From CAIWHR01 sp963786625 (lineage in GTDB: Bacteria > Pseudomonadota > Gammaproteobacteria > Burkholderiales > Casimicrobiaceae): a DNA stretch of 64,000 nucleotides. The notes under the pieces are model-generated. The model saw nothing but the letters and a program-made list of their open reading frames with translations. It was not told the origin of the DNA and made no database searches. The stretch covers positions 60,824 through 124,823 of the forward strand of contig CAWAZS010000002.1 in the NCBI GenBank assembly GCA_963786625.1, read 5' to 3'. Shown in pieces: positions 30,195 to 39,333 of the stretch (position 1 is its first letter; the number at the start of each line of letters is the position of its first letter). Made by a program: the position numbers and the translations under genes.

Positions 30195-30305
30195 TCAGCA
30201 CAGCCGCAGCGCGGAGAGATCGAGCAGCAGGTCCGGGTTCTGGTAGCCGCGCCACACCGCATACGCGAGCAGCGCGGCGAGGATGAGGCCGATCGTGTGC
30301 CACAT
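30195..30305 (-). CDS. 36-residue single-helix membrane peptide
   Basis: This very short frame starts at ATG 30305 and encodes a Trp-His start (MWHTIGLILAALLAYAVW) followed by RGYQNPDLLLDLSALRLC and TGA. A single hydrophobic helix followed by an amphipathic end is clear. I recall similar short peptides with YQNPDLLLDL in betaproteobacteria, but this rests on memory. It lies between convergent paiB and the MerR-type gene on its own strand, about 75 bp downstream of the latter. Confidence 0.5.
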   Translation of the reverse strand: MWHTIGLILAALLAYAVWRGYQNPDLLLDLSALRLC

Positions 30306-30380
30306 GGCGCGCGTGATGTGTCCGCGTGCCGCGTGCGGTCGGGCAATGGTCGGTTCGCCTGCGGGTCCCACACGCCGAGA

Positions 30381-31439
30381 TTACGCCCGGGCGGGCCTGT
30401 CCGGCAACATGCCGACCATCGCGACGGGTGGTTGCAGCGGCTGCAGCGTCGGCAGGATCGGCGGCGACTGCGCAGTCATGCCGAGCTCGCGCATCAGCGC
30501 CATGATCGAGCTGAAATCCGCGGCCGTGCGCACGTCGGCGATCGGCTTGGCGAGCAGGTTCACCGCGCGTCCGCTGACCACGAGCGGAATCTTCGCCGGC
30601 AGCTCGGCGCGGAGCGACCGGATCTCCTGGCCGGCGATCTTCCCCGAGATGCCGCGATCGAACAGCAGCACGACGAGTCCGGTGTTGTACGCCGACGCGG
30701 CGCTGGCGATCTCCTGCGCCGGCACGCCGGCGCCCAGCGTGAGGCAGTTGACGCCTTCGGTGAACAGCAGCAGCTCGAGGATCGCGAGTCCCAGCTGGTT
30801 CGGGTCATTCGGCGGCGTCGCGAGCAGCACCTGGCGCGCGTCGCGCGTCGGCCGCACGAGCCGGGTCACATCGCGCAGGAGCCGCTGCGCGAGATCGGCG
30901 AAGCGCAGCTCCTGGAAGTTCTGCATTTCGCCGCGCACGACGCGCTCGTGCACCGCCTCGTTCAGCGGTATCAGCGTCGTCTCGAGAAACTTGCGCAGCC
31001 CCTGCCCGACCAGCAGCTTCGACAGATGGTTCTGCAGTTCCCCGATCCGGTGCTGCGCCAGCAGCTTCACCGCCGATTCGATCTCGGCCGGCAGCGGGGC
31101 CGGATCCTCGACGGTGAGTCCGAGCATCGATTGCAGCACCGACTCGGTCAGCGGCACCACGGCACCGGCGCGCCAGCCTTCCGAAAGCAGCTGCTTGATC
31201 AGCTTGAGACGGGCCACCTGCTCGGCCGGGTAGACGCGATCGCCGAAGCCGTCACGCAGCGGCGCCGGAAATCCGTAGCGGCGCTGCCACATGTAGAGCT
31301 GCTCGCGCCGGAGGCCGGTGATGCGGACCACCTCGCGGATATGCAGGGCCCCGCGAGGGTCGGCCGCAGCCACGGTTACTTCGGCCAGCTCGACCGGCGG
31401 TTCGCGCCGGCGGGCCGGCGCCTTGATCAGGATGCCCAT
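30381..31439 (-). CDS. MerR-type regulator with degenerate B12-binding-like sensor domain
   Basis: A 352-residue regulator of the CarA/CarH/MlrA branch. Residues 31-100 are a MerR DNA-binding domain (HIREVVRITGLRREQLYMWQ, then RRYGFPAPLRDGFGDRVYP). The C-terminal half matches the CarH-type helical plus Rossmann sensor region, but the cobalamin motif D-x-H-x-x-G reads DPNQLG: Asn replaces the axial His. It may therefore sense another ligand or none. Light or B12 sensing should not be assumed. It is a monocistronic minus-strand gene; a 395-bp gap lies upstream. Confidence 0.85.
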   Translation of the reverse strand: MGILIKAPARRREPPVELAEVTVAAADPRGALHIREVVRITGLRREQLYMWQRRYGFPAPLRDGFGDRVYPAEQVARLKLIKQLLSEGWRAGAVVPLTESVLQSMLGLTVEDPAPLPAEIESAVKLLAQHRIGELQNHLSKLLVGQGLRKFLETTLIPLNEAVHERVVRGEMQNFQELRFADLAQRLLRDVTRLVRPTRDARQVLLATPPNDPNQLGLAILELLLFTEGVNCLTLGAGVPAQEIASAASAYNTGLVVLLFDRGISGKIAGQEIRSLRAELPAKIPLVVSGRAVNLLAKPIADVRTAADFSSIMALMRELGMTAQSPPILPTLQPLQPPVAMVGMLPDRPARA

Positions 31440-31834
31440 CGTCGTCTTTCCCTAGCGTTTTGCGTCACCACCGCAGCGAAAGCTGTGCTGCACAAGTGGT
31501 CCGGAAACCCTCATTGCGTTGTGCCCGGGCTTGCCGATGGCGCGGAACGAGGAATCGGGTTCGCCAGGTGCAAGCTGTGGATCACGGCCGGTACCATGCA
31601 CGATGCGTGCCAGCTGTTTTGGGGCGCTATTGCCCGTCCCGCGGGTTTGCGTGATGATCTGGGCGTGGTGACGGCGCGGACGAACGCGACCGGCCGCCCC
31701 GACGACCTGCGCCTGGCGAACGCTGGCAGCGGACAGTGGCGGACGCCGGGCCGACCACGGACGTCCGCCGGCCGGGAGTCCGGCCGGGCGCGCGGCGGGC
31801 GGATGCGACCGGACGGCACCACGCCACTGCCCCG
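31440..31834. other. Intergenic stretch of 395 bp
   Basis: Between the divergent MerR-type gene and the PilZ-like gene. Open frames here lack family features. The first 120 bases after 31440 are less GC-rich (CTTTCCCTAGCGTTTTGCG) and probably hold the MerR-type promoter. I see no RNA gene or repeat. Confidence 0.5.
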
Positions 31835-33532
31835 ATGATCAATTTCCGCGAACCGCCCAAAGGACCCCTCGCCGACACCCGATCGGCGCGACGCTGGCTC
31901 GACACGCTGCCGGTCAGCGATCCGCTCCTGGTCCAGCGGGAGCTGCTGGTGCAGCTGGACAAGCTCGCGGAGCGCACGGCACGGCGCACGCCGTCCGGCC
32001 TCGAGGCGCTGTTCGCGGTCGACGCGTACGCCGGCGGAGTCGTCAGGAACCTCATTGCACAGTATGTCGAGCACGCCGGCCGCTCGTCGAAGATCGAAGG
32101 CCAGCTCTGGCAGACGCTGTACGGACTGACGCAGGGCTTCCAGGCGTGCTACGCCGCGTTCGCGCGCGAAATCAAGGACCGGACGCAGCACAGCAAATGG
32201 CAGATGCTGCTGCCGGAACTGGTTGCGCGGCAGATCCGCCACCTCGGCCACGACGCCAAGCTTCGGCTGTTCCGGTACGAGCGCTGGATTCCGGCGAAAT
32301 GGGCGGAGCTGCACGCGCTGTTCACGCGCGCCTTCTCGGTCCAGGTCGAGCGTCAGGCGCTCCAGCTCGACCCGAAGGGCGGGACGACGACCATCGAGCA
32401 CCAGTACCTCGTCGTGTTGATGCTGCAGCTCGCGGACCCCGGGAACCTCACGCCGCGACAGATCGAATGGGTTGCCTCGCAACTCGAGGACTGGTGTCGG
32501 CCGCTGCGGTTCACGGTGGCGCCGCGATCCGCGACGACGTTCTTCGTCGACCTCGCCGGGACCACGGGACTGCGACGCCGCTCGCTCGGTCCGCTCGAGG
32601 GTCGCGTGCTGTTCGTCGACACGCTGCCGATGCACGCGCTGGTGCTGGAGAACCGGGCGGCCCTCGAACAGGCGGTCCGCAGCGATCCGCTGTCCCGGAG
32701 ATCGCCTCAGCAGCGCGAGCAGCTGGAGCTGTTCGTCAAGCTCGCGAGCCGGATCGACCCGGAGATGAGGCCCATCACCCGCCGCGGCGAGCGCGTCGCG
32801 GCGAGCGGGGCCGTCGACGCCATCATCGGATTCGACAACATCGCAGGCTTCCTGCGCGAGGACGTGCCGGTCCCGGTCGCCGGATTCCATCCCAGCCGGA
32901 GCTACTCGAACACGATGGACCTCGCGGTCTTCGGGCACACGCGGACCGGGGTCGATCTGCAGCGCGAGTTCACCCGCCGCCGCCTCGCCAGCTTCCTCGC
33001 ACCCGGCGGCCCGTGGGAGATCAAGGACATCAGCTCGTCGGGCTTTCGCCTGCACGCGCCGATGAGCATCGCCACCGAGGTCAGGCTCAGCACGCTGGTC
33101 GCGATCGACCGATGCGGACAGAACGCCTGGGTCATGGGGATCGTGCGCCGCATGCGCAGGATCTCGTCCGCCTACGCCGAGATCGGATTGCAGCTCATCG
33201 CGAACTCGGTGGTCGCTGCCGATCTCGTCGAGCAGCGCAAGCCGCGCGAGGACGACTATACGGTGGACCGCGAGCCGACGGCCGGCGGCGGGCGCAGGCT
33301 CCGCGGCCTGTTCCTCTCGTACAGCCGGCGCGTCGGCGAGCCGGTCGTGCAATCGCTGATCATCGCGCAGGCCGACTACCATTCCGGAAGGCGCTGCATG
33401 CTGCACACGGCGGACTCCACGCGCCTGATCCGCTACGGGCGACTGCTCGAGCAGCAGGCGGAATGGGTGTGGACGGTCATCGAGCCGCTGGAGCCCGCTG
33501 CCACGGCGACGGGCGCCCCGCCGGCGCCCTGA
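31835..33532 (+). CDS. Large cytoplasmic protein with C-terminal PilZ-like region
   Basis: A 565-residue protein starting at ATG 31835 (MINFREPPKGPLADTRSARR). The first 420 residues are helical with no recognised domain (VQRELLVQLDKLAERTARR, RTQHSKWQMLLPELVARQIR). Residues 420-490 look like a PilZ barrel: WEIKDISSSGFRLHAPM and WVMGIVRRMRRISSAYAEIG, the D-I-S-x-x-G and VRR patterns, though the usual RxxxR start is not clear. A link to cyclic-di-GMP is therefore only possible. It ends 14 bp before an acyl-CoA synthetase gene. Confidence 0.7.
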   Translation: MINFREPPKGPLADTRSARRWLDTLPVSDPLLVQRELLVQLDKLAERTARRTPSGLEALFAVDAYAGGVVRNLIAQYVEHAGRSSKIEGQLWQTLYGLTQGFQACYAAFAREIKDRTQHSKWQMLLPELVARQIRHLGHDAKLRLFRYERWIPAKWAELHALFTRAFSVQVERQALQLDPKGGTTTIEHQYLVVLMLQLADPGNLTPRQIEWVASQLEDWCRPLRFTVAPRSATTFFVDLAGTTGLRRRSLGPLEGRVLFVDTLPMHALVLENRAALEQAVRSDPLSRRSPQQREQLELFVKLASRIDPEMRPITRRGERVAASGAVDAIIGFDNIAGFLREDVPVPVAGFHPSRSYSNTMDLAVFGHTRTGVDLQREFTRRRLASFLAPGGPWEIKDISSSGFRLHAPMSIATEVRLSTLVAIDRCGQNAWVMGIVRRMRRISSAYAEIGLQLIANSVVAADLVEQRKPREDDYTVDREPTAGGGRRLRGLFLSYSRRVGEPVVQSLIIAQADYHSGRRCMLHTADSTRLIRYGRLLEQQAEWVWTVIEPLEPAATATGAPPAP

Positions 33533-33546
33533 CGGATTGCGCCCGC

Positions 33547-35221
33547 GTGGCCGTCGACCGCTACCGCGAGATCTGTGCGGCGCATCGCTGGCAGGTGCCG
33601 CCGCAGTTCAACATCGCGCACGCGTGCTGCACGCGGTGGGCGGGCGACCGCTCGCGCTTTGCGCTCTACTGGGAGGACGAGTCGGGAGCGAGCGCCGCCT
33701 ACACCTTCTGGGATCTGCAGCAGCGCGCGAACCGCCTGTCCAACGCGCTCGCGGCCCTCGGAGTGAAGAGCGGGGACAGGATCGCGCTGATCCTTCCGCA
33801 GCGGCCGGAGACCGTGGTCGCGCACATCGCCGCGTATCAGATGGGCGCCGTTGCGGTGCCGCTGTCGTTCCTGTTCGGGCCCGATGCGCTCGAGTACCGC
33901 CTCGTCAATTCCGCAACGAAGGTCGCGTTCGTCGACCCGCAATCGCTGCCCAGCCTCGCGCCGGTCCGCGACCGGTGCCCGGGCGTCGCGCATGTCGTCG
34001 GCGTGGCCGGCGCCCGCGAGGCGTGGATCACACCCTGGGAATCGCTGCTCGACAAGGCATCGAACCGCTACACGCCCGTCGTCACGCGGGCCGCCGATCC
34101 GGCGCTGCTGATCTACACGAGCGGCACCACGGGCCCGCCGAAGGCCGCGCTGATGCCGCAGCAATGCCTGCTCGGCAATCTGCCCGGGTTCGTCCATTCG
34201 CACGACGGCTACCCGCGCGAAGGCGACCTCTTCTGGTCGCCGGCCGACTGGGCGTGGACCGGCGGACTCATGGACGCCCTGCTCCCGGCGCTCTACTTCG
34301 GCCAGCCGATCGTCGGCTATCGCGGCCGTTTCGAGCCGGAGCGCGCGTTCGCGCTGATGGCGAAGTACGGAGTCCGCAATTCGTTCCTGTTCCCGACCGC
34401 GCTCAAGATGATGATGAAGGCGTTTCCGCGGCCGAGGGAGCGGTTCGATCTCGAGCTGCGCAGCATCATGAGCGCGGGCGAGGCGGTGGGCACGACCGTT
34501 TTCGACTGGGCGCGCGAGGCGCTCGGCGTCACGATCAACGAGATGTTCGGGCAGACCGAGATGAACTACATCGTCGGCAACTCGCAGGCGCTGTGGCCCG
34601 CGAAGCCGGGCTCGATGGGACGCCCGTACCCGGGACATCGGATCGCCGTGATCGATGACGCCGGCAGCGAGGTGCCCGACGACGAGATCGGCGAGGTCGC
34701 GGTCCACCGGATCGCGCCGGACGGCCAGCCGGATCCGGTGTTCTTCCTCGAGTACGCCGGGAACCCCGAGGGAACCGCGAACGAAGTACACCGGCGACTG
34801 GTGCCGCACCGGCGACCTCGCGAAACGCGACCGCGACGGATATCTCTGGTACCAGGGCCGCGCCGACGACATGTTCAAGGCGGCCGGATATCGGATCGGA
34901 CCGTCGGAGATCGAGAACTGCCTGGTCAGGCATCCGGCCGTCGCCAACGCCGCCGTCGTTCCGTCGCCCGACGAGGTGCGCGGCAATGTCGTCAAGGCCT
35001 TCATCGTGCTTGCGGCGGGCCACACGCCCTCGCCGGCACTCGAGGACGACATCCAGCAGCACGTGCGCCGGTTCCTCGCTCCCTACGAATACCCGAAGGA
35101 AATCGAGTTCATCGACGCCCTGCCGATGACGACGACCGGGAAGGTGCAGCGGCGCGTGCTGCGCGAGCGCGAGCGCGAGCGCAAGGCGGGCATGGCGGGG
35201 ATCAGCCGGACCCCGCCTTGA
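33547..35221 (+). CDS. AMP-binding acyl-CoA synthetase, one frameshift
   Basis: An ANL-superfamily enzyme of about 557 residues, closest in style to medium-chain or acetyl-CoA-synthetase-like (AcsA/AcsM) proteins. Seen: LLIYTSGTTGPPKAALMP (AMP-binding P-loop), FWSPADWAWTGGLMDALLP, INEMFGQTEMNYIVGN, then after a frame change near 34786 GDWCRTGDLAKRDRDGYLWY, GRADDMFKAAGYRIGPSEIE and PMTTTGKVQRRVLRE with the catalytic Lys. One base removed near 34786 restores the frame. GTG 33547 is the best start. Substrate unknown; it follows the PilZ-like gene on the same strand. Confidence 0.88.
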
Positions 35222-35801
35222 GGCGCTCGAGGAAAGCGCGGTGGGTCAGCACCCACGCGACGGCGGGCGCCACGGTCGGCAGGATCAGCGAGCCGAACTG
35301 GTAGGCAAAGGCGATGACTTCGCGCTGCCAGGCGACGAAGCCGGTCTGCGAGGCGACCAGCGGGCCCGACGCAATCGCCACGCTCTTCAGGAAATCGGCG
35401 AGCACGCCCCCCGCGACGATCGGCAGGAGCACGGCGTAGCCGACGATCAACCGGCGCCACCGTCCGGGCTCGCGCGCGGCGAGCACCAGCGCCGCGTACA
35501 GCGGGAGACCGAACGCGTACAGCAGCATGTCGACGTCGACCGTGATCTGCGGCGATCCGACCGACGTCACGCCCGGCTTGAGGGTCGTCGCGAAGACGAG
35601 CGTGGCGCCCGCCTGCTCGACGCCCTGCACGAGATCCGCGAATCCCGCACGCGCGACGAACTCGACGATGACGGCGGCCGGCCAGAACAGCAGCGGCGCG
35701 GCGAAATACCAGGCGGCGAACGCGACCGGCAGCCACGCGAAGATCCGGGCGATGAGCCCGACGAGCGGGCTCCTCGCGGCGAATCCCGGCGCGTCCGCCA
35801 C
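35202..35801 (-). CDS. Exosortase H-associated membrane protein
   Basis: A 199-residue membrane protein with about four helices (WLPVAFAAWYFAAPLLFWPA near the start, MLLYAFGLPLYAALVLAA in the middle, and FAYQFGSLILPTVAPAVAWV near the end). Its place directly downstream of xrtH, three bases away, matches the small family known to accompany exosortase H. Its biochemical role is not known; it may help present or process IPTL-CTERM proteins. The 3' end overlaps the acyl-CoA synthetase gene by 20 bases, tail to tail. Confidence 0.8.
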   Translation of the reverse strand: MADAPGFAARSPLVGLIARIFAWLPVAFAAWYFAAPLLFWPAAVIVEFVARAGFADLVQGVEQAGATLVFATTLKPGVTSVGSPQITVDVDMLLYAFGLPLYAALVLAAREPGRWRRLIVGYAVLLPIVAGGVLADFLKSVAIASGPLVASQTGFVAWQREVIAFAYQFGSLILPTVAPAVAWVLTHRAFLERLKAGSG

Positions 35802-35804
35802 CGC

Positions 35805-36344
35805 CTACGCCGACGCCGGCGCCGCGGATCCGCCGCCGGGTCCGCCGGAGCGCAACGTCGGTCCGCGCGGGCGCGGCAGCAGACGAACCCATACCAGCCA
35901 CACGACCAGGACGTCCAGCATGATCAGCGCCTGCCAGACGTACAGGTGCGCCCATTCGAACACCTTGAGATCCCATTGCCCGAGGTAGAACAGGCTGATC
36001 ACGCGCACGACGTTGAGCCCCTGCACCGCGAGGATGCCGGCGGCGATGCCCGCAAGCCGCCTCGGCCAGGGCGCCGGAAATGCGAGCATCGCGGCGACGA
36101 GCACGATCGTCGCCTCGACGCCGTTGCAGCCCGCCTCGATCGTCACCGCGAAGCCGTTGACGGTGCTGCGAAGGACCTTGCCGGCGGCAGCGACGTCGGG
36201 ATCGAGCAACGTGACCAGCGACGCGCTGATCGCGGCGAGCGCGTTCGTCCACGGAACGACGAGGTGCTCCTGCACCCAGGGCGTGAGCTCGAGACCGAAC
36301 AGCGCGACCTGCAGCGCGACGAACGTGACGAAGAAGCGGAGCAC
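35805..36344 (-). CDS. xrtH: Exosortase H
   Basis: A 179-residue integral membrane transpeptidase-like protein that recognises short C-terminal sorting signals (IPTLxxWG-CTERM in this subfamily). The catalytic triad is visible: Cys73 in EAGCNGVEATI, Arg114 in LNVVRVISLFYLG and His133 in FEWAHLYVWQ. Helices fill the rest, and a Pro/Gly-rich tail ends the protein. It sits with its companion gene but I found no IPTL-CTERM substrate in this window, so targets must be encoded elsewhere. Confidence 0.93.
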   Translation of the reverse strand: MLRFFVTFVALQVALFGLELTPWVQEHLVVPWTNALAAISASLVTLLDPDVAAAGKVLRSTVNGFAVTIEAGCNGVEATIVLVAAMLAFPAPWPRRLAGIAAGILAVQGLNVVRVISLFYLGQWDLKVFEWAHLYVWQALIMLDVLVVWLVWVRLLPRPRGPTLRSGGPGGGSAAPASA

Positions 36345-36366
36345 GTCGGGATTCTACCGGACGCGC

Positions 36367-37707
36367 TCAGGCGGTCCCCGACTTCGACCGCGCCAGCGGA
36401 GGGTTCGCCGCGAAGTAGCGGCGGATGCCGTCGCCCATCGACTCGGCGAACTTCGTCTGCTGGCGATCGCTGCGCAGTTTCAGCTCCTCCTCGGGGTTCG
36501 AGATGAACGCGGTCTCGACCAGCACCGACGGGATGTCGGGCGCCTTGAGGACCGCAAAGCCCGCCTGCTCGACCGCAGTCTTGTGCAGCGGGTTGATCGT
36601 GCCGATGCTGTCGAGCAGGTGGCGCCCCACCTTCAGGCTGTCGCTGATCTGCGCCGTTTGCGACAGGTCGAGCAGCGTCCGCGCGACCACCGGGTCCTTG
36701 CTGTCGAGATTGACGCCGCCGATCAGGTCGGCGGCATTCTCCTTCTGCGCCAGCCACTTCGCCGCGGTGCTCGTCGCGCCGCTCTCGGACAGCGCGAACA
36801 CCGACGAGCCGCGCGCGCGCGCCTCCCTGAATGCGTCGGCATGGATGGAGACGAACAGATCGGCCTGCACGCGGCGTGCCTTCTGCACGCGCGCAGCGAG
36901 CGGCACGTAGTAGTCGTCGTCGCGGGTCAGCATCGCGCGCATCCCCGGTTCCGCGTCGATGATCCGTTTCAGCTTCTTGCCGATCGCGAGCGTCACGTCC
37001 TTTTCGTAGGTGCCGCGGCGGCCGATCGCGCCCGGGTCCTCGCCGCCGTGTCCCGGATCGAGCGCGATCGTGATGCGGCGCCGGCCCGGCGACTTCGCAT
37101 CCGGCTTCGCTTCGGTCCTGGCTTCGGGTTTCCCTTCCGGGAGCCGGTCCGGCGCGCCGCCGCCGGGTCGTGGTTCCGGCGCGGGCGCCTCGCGCCTCTC
37201 CTCGAGCAGCGCCATCAGCGGATCGAGCGGCTGCAGCGGATAGAGGTCGAGCACGACGCGGTGCCCGAACTCGGCGACCGGCTTCAACGCGAAGAGCTGC
37301 GCGCGCGTCTCGGTCTTCAGGTCGAACACGATGCGCAGGATGTCCGGCGGCTTGGTCCCGAAGCGGATCGCGGCGATGTAGGGATCCGACGCCTGCACGC
37401 GCGACGGAAGCTGCGCCAGCTCGGGCGTCAACGCGACGCCCGCGAGATCGAGGACGATGCGGTTGGGCTCCTTCAGGCTTGCGACCTCGTGCGCAACCGG
37501 GACGCTCGCCTCGAAGACCACGCGGGTGTACTCCTGCGCCGGCCACATGCGGGCCGACGCGATCCGTGCGGCGCTCGCCCACGCGACCGACGGCACGACG
37601 AGCTGCGCCGCGGGAAGCAGCAGCCAACGGAACACGCGGCGACGCTCGAGCGAGACGCCGATCAGTCCTTTCGACCGGGGACGCATGTGGTCATCGCTTT
37701 CAGGCAT
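36367..37707 (-). CDS. amiC: N-acetylmuramoyl-L-alanine amidase AmiC-type
   Basis: A 446-residue periplasmic cell-separation amidase. A Tat-like or Sec leader (LERRRVFRWLLLPAAQL) is followed by an AMIN domain (about 50-150; YTRVVFEASVPVAHEV, VVLDLYPLQPLDPL), a Pro-rich linker, and an amidase_3 zinc domain: ALDPGHGGEDPGAIGRRGTY, FVSIHADAFREARARG, Glu in SVLVETAFISNPEEE. It cuts the amide between MurNAc and L-Ala at the septum. ATG 37707 overlaps tsaE by 46 bases; ATG 37686 is an equally good start. The tsaE-amiC order is common in proteobacteria. Confidence 0.93.
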   Translation of the reverse strand: MPESDDHMRPRSKGLIGVSLERRRVFRWLLLPAAQLVVPSVAWASAARIASARMWPAQEYTRVVFEASVPVAHEVASLKEPNRIVLDLAGVALTPELAQLPSRVQASDPYIAAIRFGTKPPDILRIVFDLKTETRAQLFALKPVAEFGHRVVLDLYPLQPLDPLMALLEERREAPAPEPRPGGGAPDRLPEGKPEARTEAKPDAKSPGRRRITIALDPGHGGEDPGAIGRRGTYEKDVTLAIGKKLKRIIDAEPGMRAMLTRDDDYYVPLAARVQKARRVQADLFVSIHADAFREARARGSSVFALSESGATSTAAKWLAQKENAADLIGGVNLDSKDPVVARTLLDLSQTAQISDSLKVGRHLLDSIGTINPLHKTAVEQAGFAVLKAPDIPSVLVETAFISNPEEELKLRSDRQQTKFAESMGDGIRRYFAANPPLARSKSGTA

Positions 37708-38156
37708 CGCTCACCGCTTTCCGTATGCGCAACCAGCGCCAGTTGCCGGCCCGACGCCGACGGATCGGCAGGATGCACGAGCGTCAACTCGAGATCCGGC
37801 AGGGGCAACAGGCCGGCGACCCGTTCGGGCCATTCCACCATGCAGACCGCGTCGTCGCGGAAGAAATCGGCGAGTCCCGCCGTCTCCCATTCACGCGGAT
37901 CAGCGAACCGATAGAAATCAAAGTGATAGAAGTATAATCTCGAAAACGGATAATCTTCAACCAGACTGTAGCTGGGACTCTTGACCGGCCCGGTCCAGCC
38001 GAGTGCACGCAGGCACCCGCGTGCCAGCGTCGTCTTGCCGGCGCCGAGATCGCCCGACAGCGTGACCAGCATGCCCCCGTGCAGCACGCCGGCGAGGCAG
38101 GCGCCCATCGCCTCGGTGGCCGTGGAATCGGGAAGGTAGACGGAGGCGGTCGACAT
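37662..38156 (-). CDS. tsaE: tRNA threonylcarbamoyladenosine biosynthesis ATPase TsaE
   Basis: A 164-residue P-loop ATPase needed with TsaB and TsaD for the t6A modification of tRNAs. The Walker A is LSGDLGAGKTTLARG, followed by the family blocks VKSPSYSLVEDYPF, LYFYHFDFYRFADPREW and VCMVEWPERVAGLLP. I chose ATG 38156 (MSTASVYLPDSTATEAMG); the frame is open upstream but low-complexity. It is divergent from queG, with about 90 bp between starts. Confidence 0.95.
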   Translation of the reverse strand: MSTASVYLPDSTATEAMGACLAGVLHGGMLVTLSGDLGAGKTTLARGCLRALGWTGPVKSPSYSLVEDYPFSRLYFYHFDFYRFADPREWETAGLADFFRDDAVCMVEWPERVAGLLPLPDLELTLVHPADPSASGRQLALVAHTESGERCLKAMTTCVPGRKD

Positions 38157-38244
38157 GATCGTCAGGGCAGGGCCGTCAGGGAAGGGCGAATCGCGCGCGG
38201 GGCTCCCGCGCCCGCGGCTGACACCGTGGTGTAGGCTCCCGAGC

Positions 38245-39333
38245 ATGTCCGCAACCACCGCGCCGACGCCCGCGCCGCCACCCGACTGGCCGACCCTTGC
38301 CGCCGACATCCGGCAATGGGGCAAGGCACTGGGCTTCCAGGAAATCGGCGTCGCCGCCACCGATCTCGCCGTCGAGGAGCGGCGCCTGCTCGACTGGCTC
38401 GCCGCGGGACGGCATGGCGCGATGGATTATATGGCAAGGCACGGCGCGACCCGCGCGCGTCCCGCCGAGCTCGTCCCGGGGACGATCCGCGTCATCACCG
38501 CGCGCATGAACTACCGCCCGCCGGCGGCCCGGGCGGGTGACGACGTTCTCGCCGACCCCGCCAAGGCCTACGTCGCGCGCTATGCGCTCGGCGGCGACTA
38601 TCACAAGGTGCTGCGCCGCCGGCTGCAGCGGCTCGCCGAGCGCATGCGCGCGGCGATCGGCGATTTCGGCTATCGCGTGTTCACCGACAGCGCGCCGGTG
38701 CTGGAAGTCGCGCTCGCCGCCCGATCGGGACTCGGCTGGCAGGGGAAGCACACGCTCCTCCTGACCCGCGACGCCGGCTCGTGGTTCTTCCTCGGCGAGA
38801 TCTACACGGATCTTCCGCTGCCGGTGACGCCGCCGCAGAGCGCGCATTGCGGCAGCTGCAGCGCATGCATCGACGTCTGTCCGACGGGAGCGATCGTCGC
38901 ACCCTACGAGCTCGACGCCCGCCGCTGCATCTCCTACCTCACGATCGAGCTCGCCGGCAGCATTCCGGAGGAGCTGCGCCCGCTGATCGGCAACCGGGTC
39001 TACGGCTGCGACGATTGCCAGCTGTGCTGCCCGTGGAACCGCTTCGCGCAGGACGCCGCCGAACCCGCGTTTGCCGTGCGCAACGGGCTGGACGACGCGG
39101 ATCTCGTTGCGCTGTTCGCGTGGACCGAAGCCGAGTTCGCCGCCCGGCTGGCCGGCAGTGCAATCAGGCGGATCGGCTTCGAGCGCTGGTCACGCAACCT
39201 CGCCGTCGGACTCGGCAACGCGCCGCGAAGCGCCGCGGTCGTCGCCGCGCTCGAGGCCCGCGCCGACGACCCGTCGCCGCTCGTGCGCGAACACGTCGCC
39301 TGGGCGCTTGCGCGACACCGATCCGGCGCCTAG
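38245..39333 (+). CDS. queG: Epoxyqueuosine reductase
   Basis: A 362-residue cobalamin- and iron-sulfur-dependent enzyme catalysing the last step of queuosine synthesis in tRNA. Seen: the N-terminal B12-binding region with MDYMARHGATRARPAELVPG and YALGGDYHKVLRRRLQRL, FTDSAPVLEVALAARSGLG, and two [4Fe-4S] sites CGSCSACIDVCPTGAI and YGCDDCQLCCPWNRF. The C-terminal HEAT-like helices end in VREHVAWALARHR. ATG 38245. It pairs logically with gluQ, which acts on queuosine-modified tRNA-Asp. Confidence 0.95.
   Translation: MSATTAPTPAPPPDWPTLAADIRQWGKALGFQEIGVAATDLAVEERRLLDWLAAGRHGAMDYMARHGATRARPAELVPGTIRVITARMNYRPPAARAGDDVLADPAKAYVARYALGGDYHKVLRRRLQRLAERMRAAIGDFGYRVFTDSAPVLEVALAARSGLGWQGKHTLLLTRDAGSWFFLGEIYTDLPLPVTPPQSAHCGSCSACIDVCPTGAIVAPYELDARRCISYLTIELAGSIPEELRPLIGNRVYGCDDCQLCCPWNRFAQDAAEPAFAVRNGLDDADLVALFAWTEAEFAARLAGSAIRRIGFERWSRNLAVGLGNAPRSAAVVAALEARADDPSPLVREHVAWALARHRSGA

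Noticed and set aside
30381..31439. Light-sensing CarH-type B12 photoreceptor
   Set aside because: The axial His of the cobalamin motif is Asn, so B12 photochemistry cannot be assumed.
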